A DNA stretch of 64,000 nucleotides from Syngnathus acus (GCF_901709675.1 NC_051094.1:5359001-5423000), one strand, 5' to 3'. Counted from the first letter of the stretch, positions 1 to 13,500 are shown. Translations and numbers: made by a program. The notes: a model not told the origin generated them from the letters alone.

Positions 1-116
1 TAAATCGCCTGGAACACAGACGCTTAAAGAGCGTGAGGAATATGAAACGTTGGCAAAAAAAAGTTTACAAGTCTAAATGGCGTCATGTGACGATTTAGAC
101 AAGAGTGTGCGAAAGG

Positions 117-244
<128 letters not shown>

Positions 245-803
245 GGCTGCAGGGAGACGCAGGTGCTGTGTTTGGGGCACTGTAGCCCTCAGAGGTTGTT
301 AAACCACCCAGGACCCAAAAGAACATTTGAAAAAACACACACAACACACACACACACAACCTTATCTCTCTATTTTTCTATTTTCATCACTAGTCACTAC
401 CCTCTCAGCATTTTTTCAACTTGACCCCGTTTTATTTATTTCTAAAAAATTACCCTATTTTCCCAATCTCCCTGCCAGGCCAAAACCGAGCCGTGTGCAC
501 GTACGACCATCTAGTGGCCAGTTTGCTGTACAGCAGCAAGATCCAAACTACTACCAGTGATTTTTAAGCAAAATGGACCTGTTGCGTACCGTCTTTTCAC
601 TCAATAAGTTCAGCTCATAAAAAGCAAAAGTATTACATTACAATTTTAGTTTTGGGCAGTTTGTCACTGCACTGGTAATTCTAATGACATTAACAAGGCA
701 ACAAATCGAGGCTCAAATCCAATTGGACAGCGTGCTCATCAGTAATGATTTAAAAGGTATTTTCTACTTAAAGCTGTGCAATAAGAGGAATAAGAAATAA
801 TTA

Positions 804-1340
804 CTTATGTTGCGAGTTCAAGGTTGCCTGAAACTAGAGGGCGAGGCCGAGTTGTTCCTTCCGACCAGCAGACACGTCACAGCACCACACAGCAATGGCG
901 AACAAATTGAAAAATGACTTTGGACTCATCACACTCCTTTGGCTTTGCTGCGGGCGAGTCGTCAGAACGTTGAAGGCTTCTTCCACAACGATACGTTTGT
1001 TTAACAAGAGCACAAAGACACATAGTTGTTCACTAGTGGTCAAATTGATAATAACAACTAAAAAGTATCCACTTAGGGACAAAATTCCCCACATGAGATG
1101 TCTTGGAAAGTCTCGAGTGGCATGGCTGTGCGCTAAATAAATGTCCATAAAAAAAAGAAACAACATTTGAATAAATAATGCAAATTTTGAAAACAAACGT
1201 GACATTTTCTTTCATTTTCACTGCAAGTCACAATGGGGACCCAGTCCACGGATGGACCGATAAGCCTTTCAACAAGAGGGCGCAGACACACAAACGGCCA
1301 CGGCGCTTGTTACCTATGTTACACCTGCGTGAAGCTGGCC
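804..1340. repeat. Unclassified dispersed repeat, copy 1
   Basis: This segment is closely similar, in the same orientation, to sequence at 24,115-24,745 and partly to 23,688-24,110. Shared landmarks are the 'aaggttgcctgaaacta' start, the 'atggcgaacaaattgaaaaa' block, and an end near 'cggcaacactgcttgttac' (here 'cggccacggcgcttgttac'). It has no terminal inverted repeats or recognisable protein. The short open frames conserved between copies follow from overall similarity and are not claimed as genes. Confidence 0.75.
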
Positions 1341-2543
1341 CCCTACCCCACGCAACGTTGAAGGAAAACAGTTTATTTCGTTTGTGCCGTAAAAAAAAAA
1401 TGCGTTTGTGCTCCAACGTAATTTTTTAGTTATGAGACTTTACTTTATAGGTCATCCAGAGTCCACCCAGCGCCCCATCTGCTCCAAATGAACCCAAAAT
1501 GGCTACCGCTCGTTTGTGCTCCAAAAACCTTCGTACGTTTTCGTAGCTATTACACATTTCATTCCGATCGTGACGTCGACCCTCTCCCCCTTTACTGCCA
1601 AATGGACTCAAAATGGTACCGTTCGTTTGTGCTGGTTTGTGCCGTAAAAACGTTCGTTTGAGCTGCTACGGTTTTGCAGATATTACACATTTAATTTCTA
1701 GCGATGACGTCACCGCATCGCGTCGCCTATTTCAAGCTCCTGGAATGCCACTGACGCAGGACGAACTTTAGCTAAATATGTTGCTTGAAATCTTCTACCT
1801 TGAAACTAGATCAAGCCCAAAATAAGCACCAAGAAGGGCATGGATCGATGTGTTCTTTGTATTTCTTAGAAGTGTTCCCGTTTTGTTGCAAGTTATAAAG
1901 TCGAGAGCAGGTGAGCATCCAAAACTTGTATGTGTAAAGAAGCAAAATGTCGCCATCTGTCAGTGGCTCAAGTCCACTGCATTAAGGATCCGTCGTCATT
2001 TGACACTCAGACTGTTTATTGGCAACCACAGAGGCTGTAAAAAAGAACGTTCTTTTATACTATATTGTGTGCGCTTAATATTTATAGTATTGTTTGCCTG
2101 CAATTAAATCTTTATGATGTGACCATTTGTTATTTCTGCTTGTGTATGCTAAATGTATGTTTTGAGTTAGTTTGCTTCCCTTGTTTTATGACGTGTGAAG
2201 GTTTGTCCATTCCTAGGATTACCACTAGTGGTCTGTACAATCAAAAGCTTTCCAAAGCAAAAAAAAAAAAAAAAAAAAAAAAAGAGGTACCACAGTGAGC
2301 ATGAAAAAAAACCCAGATGTATTTTATGTAGCCTATTTGCAATTTGGGTCAGTTCGGTTCAGTGCTTAAAAAGTGCAGTGCACATCTTTGCATGAAACAG
2401 TCAGGGGTCATGATGCCATCAATTTGTTTCCATGGTTGTCATCATGTGACTTTTTTTTTTTTACATGACACTAGTGTGGTGGAATTTTGATATCTAATGC
2501 TTGATTTGTGCAGTACGTTAGGCGACCGCTTTAGTGCCATCTC
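1341..2543. other. Noncoding stretch with degenerate short tandem repeats
   Basis: No gene is recognisable. Between about 1,365 and 1,730 a roughly 130-base motif recurs in degraded form: 'cgtttgtgc(c/t)' followed by 'tattacacattt(c/a)att' and a 'gacgtc' core. A pure A run lies at about 2,259-2,283. Confidence 0.5.
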
Positions 2544-2785
2544 CGGCCATATTGTGTGGGGTTTGCATGTTATCATGCGTAGGTTTCCTCCCACGTTTCC
2601 AAAACATTCATGATAGGCCGATTGACCGCTCCAACTTGTTTTTGTTTTGTTTTTGGAAGGGGGGGGTGATGGGAATTATGTGGGGCCTGGCACCCAGTTC
2701 AGGATTTGCCCCCAGCTGGAATAGGCTAGCCGCGACCCTTGTGAGGATAAGCACTTCAGGACAATGGATGGATTTCATGACGTGG
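2544..2785 (+). mobile_element. Degenerate tRNA-derived SINE-like remnant
   Basis: It carries the body of the same family as the better copy at 31,017-31,345: 'gtttgcatgtt', 'ggtttcctcccac', 'ggaataggct', 'cgcgaccc' and a closing 'aatggatgga'. The tRNA-like head is missing, so it is a 5'-truncated, diverged copy. Confidence 0.6.
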
Positions 2786-2949
2786 ATAGCAATAGACTAC
2801 ATCTTTTTTTCCAAATTGTTACAAAGAGCAATGCAAAAATTCACCAAAATGGCGTCATGAGGAAGTCTGACTAATACTCGTACCTCGGGACTAATAAATT
2901 AGGATCAAATTGACCAGACATTCAAAATGCCCTGTCCAAATCAGTAAAC

Positions 2950-3780
2950 TATTAAATGAGTTAAAGGGTGACACCAATTGTTTTTATTATTTTTATTGTT
3001 TTTTTGCGGGTCAAATAAACATGGTAAAACAACAGATGGAATAATAATGCATGGTAAATTTAACAATAAGTAAATGAAATATAAATCAATTATGAAAATG
3101 TATGGTAAATCTAAGAGAATAATAACATGGTAAATTGAACAAAAATAATAATGCATGGTAAATCATAATATCACATGTTAAGTCAAGAAGAAGAAGAATG
3201 CATGGTAACTTAAACAGAATGGTAAGTCTAACAAAAAGACTACTGCATGGTTCATCAATCATAATAATGCATGGTAAATTGAACAAAATAATATGGTAAA
3301 TCACAATATCACATGTTAAGTCAAGAAGAAGAAGAAGAAGAAGAAGAATGCATGGTAACTTAAACAGAATAATAACACATGGTAAATCTAACAAAAAGAC
3401 TAATGCATGGTTAATCAATCATAATAATGCATGGTAAATTGAACAAAATAATAATATTGCATGGTAAATCAGAATATCACATGTTAAGTCAAGAAGAAGA
3501 AGAATGCATGGTAACTTAAACAGAACAATAACACATGGTAAATCTAACAAAAAGACTAATGCATGGTTAATCAATCATAATAATGCATGGTAAATTGAAC
3601 AAAATAATAATATTGCATGGTAAATCATATCACATGTTAAGTCAAGAAGAAGAAGAATGCATGGTAACAAACAGAATAATAACATGGTAAATCTAACAAA
3701 AAGACTCATGCATGGTTAATCAATCATAATAATGCATGGTAAATCAATCATCAATCAAAATACATGGTAAACCAAGCAGA
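2950..3780. repeat. Satellite array built on an 'atgcatggtaa' core
   Basis: The short core 'gcatggtaa(a/c)' recurs throughout, inside a higher-order unit of roughly 155-160 bases containing 'cacatgttaagtcaagaag' with a variable (GAA)n stretch and 'tctaacaaaaagact'. At least three higher-order copies lie between 3,260 and 3,740. It starts 36 bases beyond the lectin stop codon, so it may be part of that gene's 3' UTR. Confidence 0.85.
2983..2997 (-). terminator. Candidate polyadenylation signals of the lectin gene
   Basis: Reading the minus strand past the stop at 3,816, the first AATAAA hexamers I find are two adjacent ones, at 2,983-2,988 and 2,992-2,997. If used, the 3' UTR would be about 830 bases and would consist mostly of the satellite array. 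This is inference from the motif alone. Confidence 0.3.
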
Positions 3781-3815
3781 ATTATCATGCAAGGTCAATT
3801 GCATTCATATGAATA

Positions 3816-4526
3816 CTAGCAACTTGCATTGGCACTTTCCAAATCCAGCGGATAACGCGCTGTGGGCATCTTACACACGTAGCCGTTTAATTCCATGCAG
3901 GACATCTTCTTCCATTTGCCAGACTGAAAGTCAAAATGAGATTGATTTTAAATCTAAACTTGTCTTCGGCGAGCGGGTTCTTCAATCTTTTCTGCACCTA
4001 CCTGGCTCAAGGCGGCCACGCAATTCTCCATCAGGCCGGTAGGTCTTCCCGGAGTAGCCCAGTTGGTGAAGGTCGGCACCTTCTGGCGGTCCGACCACAC
4101 GAATCTGCCGCGATTGACCAGGTCGTTCAGTCCGGTCCACGTGTCTCCAGGGGCTGAAGAGGACAAACGGCAACAGAGCTCTCATTCGCTTTCCAGATAT
4201 GGCAGATATTGAGCAGATGCGAGCGACGCTTAGCGCGCACGCACCAAGCTTCATGAGGTCCTGCAGCCAATCCCACTCAGCCTCAGAGCGAAAGGACACC
4301 AGATTGGCATCGAGACCCCAGCAGGAGTGTCGAGCGCCGTACCACGTCTTCTTAGTGTCAAAATGTTTGTAGCAGAAGTCCCCAAACTCCTCCCAGTCAG
4401 GTCCCGAGCATCTCGGCTCTGCGTGCAAGATGGCGTCACGTGAAGAAATGCTTTCTATTCTGGACAGTCTACTCACCCATGTCAGCAAAAGTGAAGGACG
4501 GAGACGGATCCCATTTGTCAACATAT
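3816..4526 (-). other. Lectin gene C-terminal CTLD (CTLD13) and stop
   Basis: A linker exon (4,477-4,526; YVDKWDPSPSFTFADM) leads into exons 4,245-4,418, 4,002-4,153 and 3,816-3,923. CTLD landmarks: FGDFCYKHF, KKTWYGARHSC, LVSFRSEAEW, DTWTGLNDL, RFVWSD, FTNWATPG, ENCVA, GKWKKMSC and GYVCK. It resembles the mannose-receptor group more than the three repeated types. Translation continues 18 residues beyond YVCK to TAG, with no hydrophobic helix. A 'gtaaga' donor-like site overlaps the YVCK codons, so an alternative 3' exon cannot be excluded. Confidence 0.85.
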
Positions 4527-7500
4527 CTGCAGACAGTAAAGTGAGAATGAGCCGGGCGTCTATAAGTGGACTCGCCAGTGAAAGCGGAGCACGCACACTT
4601 TCGAGATGATTCCGTTACAGGTGGAGCCGTTGAAGGCTTTCTGTGGCAGGCTCTTCAGCAAAGTCACATCTCCTCCAATCTCAATGATGCCCGAGTGAAT
4701 AGCAGCCGCACAGATGTTTGAGTCCTGCACTCAGAGAACGTCTCAGACATAGAACAAGAACTCAGCTTGCAGGTCGTGCGGTAATTAACATACCTGTTTG
4801 TGGAGCCGTGTTCCGTAGACCTTGTAGCCGGCTTGGGCGCAGCCCAGTGGGCACCGGACCCTGTGGAAGACATTCGTTGAGCGAGGAGGCCTTTTCGGCA
4901 AGAAACGTCATACCAAGTCTGACTCACGTCATTGAACCGTTGAGGCCGAGGTCGGTGGCTGTGCTGTTGCATAAGATGTCTGTGGGTCAGAAGGGAAAAT
5001 CAAAGCCCGTTTCTTGCTAGTTTCTCACTGCACTCCAAACGTCGTACTCACTGCGAGGGGTGTCGTCAGACGTGCACCCTAAGACGTCAAAGCGTAGGCC
5101 CAAAAACGTTGGCAGGAGGCGGACGTACTGGGCGAACACGGGCCTGGTTAGAATATACATCCCCAAGGCAGGCTGGAAACAAAACACGCGTGTTTGCAAT
5201 GAATGACAACAGCCTGGACGACGAAACAAGTCGACGACCGCTCACCTGTACTGGGTGGCGATACCAAGTCACTCCATCAATACTGAACTGCATCGCAAAT
5301 ACGCTGGAACTTTGCCCTTGGTATGTACACTTCTGGGTCTCAATGCCTGTCACCTTGAAGTTCTGACCGAGGTTCACCTGGATCCAGCTGCCGACTGAGG
5401 GCGGAAGGCATCCCATTGCTCAGGATACCAAACTACCAGCAACTACGACGGAGAGCTGTGTTTTTTGTTTTTACGTACGTATTTTGGACGGTTTCCAGCA
5501 ACCGCTGCCCCCCAGACGCGCTTTGTGAGGTTCGGCATTGATCGCAGAGGAAGAGGCTGAAAAAGAAGAGTCTGGGATTCTCCCCTCAGCGATGCACAGA
5601 CTATCAAGACACACTGAGGAAAGACAAAAGAAAGACAATGTGGAAGGAACGCTCGCTCATTCATTCTCATGTCTGATCACCCATTCCTAGCCGACGCTCT
5701 ATCTGGGGATCCGTTGGATTCTTTCCTTGGCACATCATCCATCGGCAAGTGTCAGGATGCGAAGCCCACCTTTCTTCTCGCAGCTGTAGATGACGTGGAG
5801 GTATTTGGAGACACCAGGGCAGGAGTCCGTATCCGTAAGGTAAATGGGGCAAATCTGATAGTTGTCACACAATCCTCTTAAGTACCGGAGAGCCCCTTCC
5901 ACCCTGCAGTCATCTGCAAGTGACAACACACCATCATTTTACGCGCATTTTATTCGCACACTTACATACTGACTTCAACTTGTTACAGGACGTAGGAAAT
6001 TTTTACGTAGGAAATTTTTATTATTTATTATCTTTATTAGAAAAAGAGGGATCAAAAAAGCGCCCGGCTTAGCTTTTTCATCGTTTTCTATTTTTATTCA
6101 AGGAAAAAGTCAAATAAACATTCTCTATTGCCATCGCTCACACGTCAATGCCCGCGGATATTGATATTGAGTTACATATATGTTACAAACGAGTTACCTC
6201 CAACGCTGACGGCGTGTGAAAACGTCGTGACGGAAACGGCTCCAGGACAGCGAGCCAAAAACAACGATGTCACTGGAGGATTCTTACCGCGTGATCCGCC
6301 GCCACTCGGACAGACGTCGCTACGCTTCCGTCCATGGAAAGCCGACCGTATGCGGATGACTCTTTCATCGGGACATTCAAGGGATTTCCAATCGTCTTGG
6401 CAGAGAAGTTCCTCCTTGTAGCCTGTGAGAGCACAACCGTTGACTTCTCTCCGTCTTATTTTACAGAGACGTTGAAGGCGACTTACCGTCATGTGGCGGC
6501 AGCTGATGTGTCTTTCCTAGAAGCGGGAACCAGAACGTGGATGTCAACACGTGATGACGGTCCACCGCGGGGCGTCACATCTCACTTACCTCTTTTCTTG
6601 CAGACGTAGCCTCTCTTCTCGTCGCACTTGTCGCGCTTCCAGTCGCCGCTGCCAGTGAGCAAGGAAAGGCATTTCCCCCCTTCAGCGACACCTGGAGGGA
6701 GGGAGACAAGATCTGAGCGCTCATCCGTTCCGCCAAAGTGCAGCTGACAACCGCTTCAGCCCGACCTGCACTCGAGTGGAGGTAAGAGAAGGGGGATCCG
6801 TCAGTCCACTTGTCGCCCTCAGGCTTGATGGAGGCGTCGGCGCCCAACCACAGTGAGGCATCATCATTCATCCCAAGAAGCTTGGCGATACCTTTGGATC
6901 CCAAGGAGAACATGCAAGATGATTCCAAAACGACTCACACTCTACTCAGCACTACAACTTGATGGGTGCGGAACAGCCGTGACAAAGCGCAAACAATACT
7001 GCAACAAAGAGTGAAACAACAAAAAAAAAAAAAAAGCAACGCTGGCCATATCTCGGGTTTATGAAGGCGTAGCAGGAAAAAAGGTTTTTAATCAAAGACT
7101 TAGCAAATTCATGGCCAGCCTTGAAGACCGCGTACGAAGACATGACGCCTTTTTTGATTTACTTTAGCTTCTATTTCTCGTTTGCTTCATGTTGGAAAAT
7201 AAGAATTGATCCACTTGTTTACAGCCAATATATTTTAATTCATGGCCCCCTACCGCGTACGAAGCGCTGCTCGAGCGAGTCGGCGATGCTGAGCAGGTTC
7301 CCTTGGCGGCCTTTGCAGTCGGCTTGCGCCTCCTGCCAGGTCTTGGTGGGCTGGCGGATCATCAGGTAGCAGAAGTCACCCTCGGGGTAGTCCAGCCACC
7401 AGCCGCATTTGTCAGTCCAGCCTGCGAGACAGACGGCGCAGGAAGGCAAAACAGCATAAGACAGCGTAGAAGACGGCGGCAGTGCGAGACACCTACCCTG

Positions 7501-10500
7501 TTGGCTGACTAATGGTGGCAGCTGTTGAGGCCCTCCTCGTTTGGCTGCATGGTAAAGAAGGGCGAATGAGCAAGTACATGAAGGAGCGCAAGGAGGGACA
7601 TTTTTGCACCTGTTTTGCAGACAAATGGCCGCTTTGTTGTGCAGGGGCTGCCGCCGATCTTCCCAACAGAATTTGGGAATGCGCAGTCCCCCGTGGTGTC
7701 ATTTTGCCACTCGGCATAGTCCTGCGGACGACATGAGGGTGTTGGACTCTCAGCTTCCCAACGCCCTTCCTCCGCGCAATTGTTGTGCTCAAATTTCAAC
7801 TTTCCCAACCTAGCTCGTGCAGAATGACTTTTCCAAAGTCCGTCAGCAATTTACTTACGAAAGCTGTTCCGTCACTATACTCATAGTTGTTGCTTTTCTT
7901 CTTCAGTCCCAGCCAAGAATACCAAACGCTTTGCGAGTGATCTTGAGGAAAGGAAGGACAACAAGAGCTTCAGGGCAAGAAGAGCTTCAGCTAAATGACG
8001 GCAGCTTTGTGGGACCGACGACTGCGGCGGTTCGTCTTAGCGCTCACCAAACACGAATTGAGCCTCTTGCCATGAGTGGACGCTAGCCAGGTGGCCACTC
8101 TGGGCAACACAGAACTTCTCGGCATCCTTCCAATCTTTGTACAGCTTCGAGTAAAAGTAGCAATGATCGCCATACAGTAGGTTGCCATTGTCGCAGGTGG
8201 AAGCTGAGGCCACAATCGAAAACATTGAGGAGGAAACCGTGACCACATGGTTAAAGTGCAAATAAGCGTGCTGCCACTCACTCTTCACAACAGCAAGACC
8301 ACTTTTGGGGGAAGACGTCCGTCCCTCCGGGCAGCCTGCAAAAACAAAAGACCGTTTGCGCCTTTCAACGGCAACGTGACCGCAGATGTGCAGGCTTACT
8401 CAGCGGCCGTTTGCACATGTAGGCCAACGAGGAATCACAGGAGCCAGACCTCCACTTGCCGGGCTCACCCCTTCCCCCTTGGTTGACGTAGGCGCAGGAC
8501 GCAACGTTGGCGCTGTCGGTAGATTAAAAAAAAAGGAACATTTTCCATTTTTCTTTGGTCCTTCTCAAAATTGGTTCCAGAACCTTTACGCGTCTCCGCC
8601 TGACAACAGCATGCAAAGTTGTTACATCTTACCTTTCGACTTGCTTTAAGGCCCAGTTGGTGTATGTCGTTGTCTGGTTATCGGACCAGGTCAGCTTCTG
8701 GCTCCCGCCTTCAAAGCGACACCAGATGTTGTCGCATTTCTGGGGGGGAAAAAGAAAACAGTTCCAGTTGTTGCTGCAGAGTCCACATCTGCTTGCGCTT
8801 CCGTCTCACCTGGTTAGAGAGTCCCAGCCAGATGGGGGTGTCCTCGCCCATGGTGCGCTTCACAAAGTCCTCCTCGGCCGAGGAGGTGATGGAGAGCAGG
8901 TTGCCGCCCTCCCAGACGCAGTGGTGCCAGGCCCCCAGCCAACCGTTGGACTCCTCCACCTTCTTGTAGCAGTTGGTGGCGTGCTCGAGCCACCCGGGAG
9001 CACACTTGCTGGCTGAGGGCCCAATTTGGGGAACAGATCAGAGCACACTCCTGTTTTTGCGCTTCAGTCCACCATTTTGAGCAAAGGGCAATTTGCAGGT
9101 CACGGTTGGCCAAAACTTGTCTTGCACATGTTCTCAGGCAAATTGGAAGACTCGACTTGTTAGGTTAGCCCAGTGCTTCCCGGCGCGGCGTGATACCAAA
9201 GGGGGGCGCGTGTGACACCAGGGGACACGCTTTTCTTTTGGCTGTACTGGATGAAAGGGTAATTTCATCCACTGCAGTAGGTGGCGGTATCACTGGAAGA
9301 GCGTGCGCAAGGAGTATCCGCTCTACAGTGGAGAGCGCACGGAACGTTCGCACACACAGCAGAGCAGGCGATAAAAAGTGCTGTGGGACACCATGGAAAA
9401 CTACTGAACATGGTTGAAAAGAACGGCGGAGAGAGACGGAGATAAGAGAATTGAGAGTCACACGAAAGCTAAGACAAGGACATAAGACGCGTACATATCG
9501 CTCGGCTTCTGTGTGACTACGATGGGAGACGAGGAAAGACCGGTGTGTTTACTGTGCCTTACAATGTTGGCAGCGGACAGTATGAAGCCAAATAAATTAA
9601 GGCGGCACTTATGAAGTCGTTGCACCCCAATCACGCTGATAAGACGCTTGAGGTTTTTCAGCGAAAACAGGCTGAATATTGCCAACAATCATCCCACTTT
9701 AGTCAATCAGCAAGCACTGTAGGCATCATATAAAGCAGCGTACCATATTGCTCAGTGCAAAACAAAACAAAAAAGCACACCATTGCAGAAGAGCTGATAC
9801 TACCTGCAGCCGTGGAATGCTGCCTCATTTTGATTAAAGAACAGCACAAATTGTTTTATTTATTTTTGTTTTGTAGGTTACATTTATTTATATATTGTGC
9901 TCCTGAGTTAATGTTGCTGATTACTTTGAATTGAATATTATTTATTGCTGTTATTTAATGTAATATTATGTATGTTTATTATTATTTTATTGTATTTTTT
10001 TTCAGCATAAAATGGCAGCTGGTAAAGAATGTTTATAGTTTGAATAATTATAATTAATTTTTTGGTTTCAGGCAGTGATGCACTTTGAATCTGTTCTGTT
10101 ACAGACTAAAAACAATGTTAATAATAAAGTTATTCTTTATTGTAAGTTGATTTTTTTTATGAATTTTATTTCTTTTTTGTTTTCTTTAATGTTAATAACA
10201 TGGAGGGGGGGCGCGAAATGTTTTCTTCTCCCTAGGGAGGGGCATAACAGAAAATAATTGAGAAGCACTGGGTTAGCCCTATGGCACCAGAGACGTTTAC
10301 AATTTGAAATGATCCCTAAAAAAAAAAATCACCTTTATAAAGCACGCTTGTGAAACTAACATCGCCACATGCGAGTCAACGCGAAAAACATTCAAGTACA
10401 TTTGCGTACTTAATAAAATAAGAAAAATTGCACAGAATTTGTGACCAATTTTGTCAGGCTACTTACCGTCAGAAGACAGCGAAAGTTCTGCCACTCCTGC

Positions 10501-13500
10501 AAGAGGAAAGGCAAAGACAGACGTCAGGGCAAAGACGGACGTCAGGGCAAAGACGGACGTCAGGGCAAAGACGGACGTCAATGCGCAATGACGGCCAGAG
10601 GAGCATCACAACTTACTCACCTTTTTTCATCTTCTTGCAGACGTAGCTTCTCTTCTCGTCGCACGTGTCGTGCTTCCAGTCGCCGCTGTCAGTGAACAAG
10701 GAAAGACACTTCCCCCCTTCAGCGTCACCTGGAGGGAGGGAGAGAAGATCTCAGAGCTCGGCCGTTCCTCCAAAGTGCAGCCGACAAGCATCAGACATGC
10801 TTTCAGACCGACCTGAACTCGAGTGGATGTAAGTGAACGGGGATCCGTCAGTCCATTGGGCGTCATCTTCCGTGGTGGAGACATTGGCGCCCAACCACAG
10901 AGAGGGCAGAAACCTGACATAACCTGTGGACCCAAGGCAAAGGTGGAACAGCATCTTCCAGAGACACGCTTTACTCACCCACTAATGGAGCCCATGTGGC
11001 ACATTTTGGAACGACACCATTCATTCGTTCATTCGGTCATTCCATCATTCATTCATTCATTCATTTGTGATACCAATGAATGGCCGCCTACCATGTACAA
11101 AGGTCTGCTCATGGTTGTCGGTGATGCTGAGCAGGTTCCCGTGGAGGCGTTGGCAGTCGTCTTGCGCGTCCTGCCAGGTCTTGGTGGGCTGGCGGATCAT
11201 CAGGTAGCAGAAGTCGTTGGTGGGGTCGTCCAGCCACCAGCCGCATTTGTCAGTCCAGCCTGCGAGACAGACGGCGCAGGAGGGCAAAACAGCATCACAC
11301 AGCGTAGAAGACGGCGGCAGTGTGAGACACCTACCTTGTTGGCTGACTAATGGTGGCAGCTGTTGAGGCCCTCCTCGTTTGGCTGCATGGTAAAGGAGGG
11401 CGAGTGAGCAAGTGCATGAAGGAGCGCAAGGAGGGACATTTTTGCACCTGTTTTGCAGACAAATGGCCGCTCTGTTGTGCAGGGGCTGCCGCCGATCTTC
11501 CCAACAGAATTTGGGAATGCGCAGGCCCCCGTGGTGTCATTTTGCCACTCGGCATAATCCTGTGGACGACATGAGGGTGTTGGACTCTCAGCTTCCCAAC
11601 GCCCTTTCTCCGCGCAATTGTTGTGCACAAATTTCAACTTTCCCAACCTAGCTCGTGCAGAATGACTTTTCCAAAGTCCGTCAGCAATTTACTTACAAAA
11701 GCTGTTCCGTCACTATACTCATAGTTGTTGCTTTTCTTCTTCAGTCCCAGCCAAGAATACCAAACGCTTTGCGAGTGATCTTGAGGAAAGGAAGGACAAC
11801 AAGAGCTTCAGGGCAAGAAGAGCCTCAGCTAAATGACGGCAGCTTTGTGGGACCGACGACTGCGGCGGTTTGTCTTAGCGCTCACCAAACACGAATTGAG
11901 CCTCTTGCCATGAGTGGACGCTAGCCAGGTGGCCACTCTGGGCAACACAGAACTTCTCGGCATCCTCCCAATCTTTGTACAGCTTCGAGTAAAAGTAGCA
12001 ATGATCGCCATACAGTAGGTTGCCATTGTCGCAGGTGGAAGCTGAGGCCACAATGGAGAACATTGAGGAGGAAACCATGACCACGTGGTTAAAGTGCTGC
12101 AACTCACTCTTCACGACAGCAAGACCACTTTTGGGGGAACACGTCCGTCCCTCCAGGCAGCCTGCAAAAAAAAAAAAAAGACCGTTTGCGCCTTTCAACG
12201 GCAACGTGACTGCAGACGTGCAGGCTTACTCAGCGGCCGTTTGCACATGTAGGCCAACGAGGAATCACAGGAGCCAGACCTCCACATGCCGGGCTCACCC
12301 CTTCCCCCTTGGTTGACGTAGGCGCAGGAAGCAACGTTGGCGCTGTCGGTAGATAAAAAAAAAAAAAGGAACATTTTCCTATTTTTCCTTGAGTGCTCCT
12401 TCTCAAAATTGGTTCCAGAACCTTTACGCGTCTCCGCCTGACAACAGCATGCAAAGTTGTTACGTCTTACCTTTCGAGTTGATTTGAGGCCCAGTTGCGG
12501 TGTGTTGTTGTCTGGCCATCGGACCAGGTCAGGTTCTGGCTCCCGCCTTCAAAGCGACACCAGAACTCGTCGCATTTCTGGGAAGCAAAAAAAAAAAAAC
12601 AGTCCCACTTGTCGCTGCAGAGTCCACGACTGCTTGCGCTTCCGTCTCACCTGGTTGGAGAGTCCCAGCCAGAAGCGGGTATCCTCGCCCATGGTGCGCT
12701 TCACAAAGTCCTCCTCGGCCGAGGAGGTGATGGAGAGCAGGTTGCCGCCCATCCAGAAGCAGTGGTGCCAGGCCCCCAGCCAACCGTTGGGCTCCATCTC
12801 CTTCTTGTAGCAGCTGGAGTTGTGCTCGAGCCACCCGGGATCACACCTGCTGGCTGAGGGCACAATTTGGGGAACAGATCAGAGCACACTCCTGTTTTAG
12901 CTCCTCAGTCCACCATTTTGAGAAAAGGAAAATTTGCAGGTCACGGTTGGCCAAAACTTGTCTTGCACATGTTCTCAGGCAAATTGGTAGATCCGGTACG
13001 CAACTTGTTAGGTTAGCCCTATGGCATCAGAGACGTTTACAATTTGAAATGATCCCTAAAAAAAAAAAAAATCACCTCTCTAAAGCACGCTTGTGAAACA
13101 AACATCGCCACATGCAAGTCAACGCGAAAAACATTCAAGTACATTTGCGTACTTAATAAAATAAGAAACATTGCACAGAATTTGTGACCAATTTTGTCAG
13201 GCTACTTACCGTCAGAAGACAGCGAAAGTTCTGCCACTCCTGCAAGAGGAAAGGCAAAGACAGACGTCAGGGCAAAGACGGACGTCAGGGCAAAGACGGA
13301 CGTCAGGGCAAACACGGACGTCAATGCGCAATGACGGCCAGAGGAGCATCACAACTTACTCACCTTTTTTCATCTTCTTGCAGACGTAGCTTCTCTTCTC
13401 GTCGCACGTGTCGTGCTTCCAGTCGCCACTGTCAGTGATTAAGGAAAGACACTTCCCACCTTCGGCGTCACCTAGAGGGAGGGAGACAAGATCTCAGCGC

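Noticed and set aside
2950-3780. CRISPR-like array
   Set aside because: The short core recurs without constant-length spacers, in a eukaryotic genome; it is a satellite.
5443-5670. Alternative reading of the first F5/8C exon (CVLIVCASLRGESQ...)
   Set aside because: Phase from the SUEL exon selects the frame starting CLDSLCIAEGRI, which gives a normal discoidin start.
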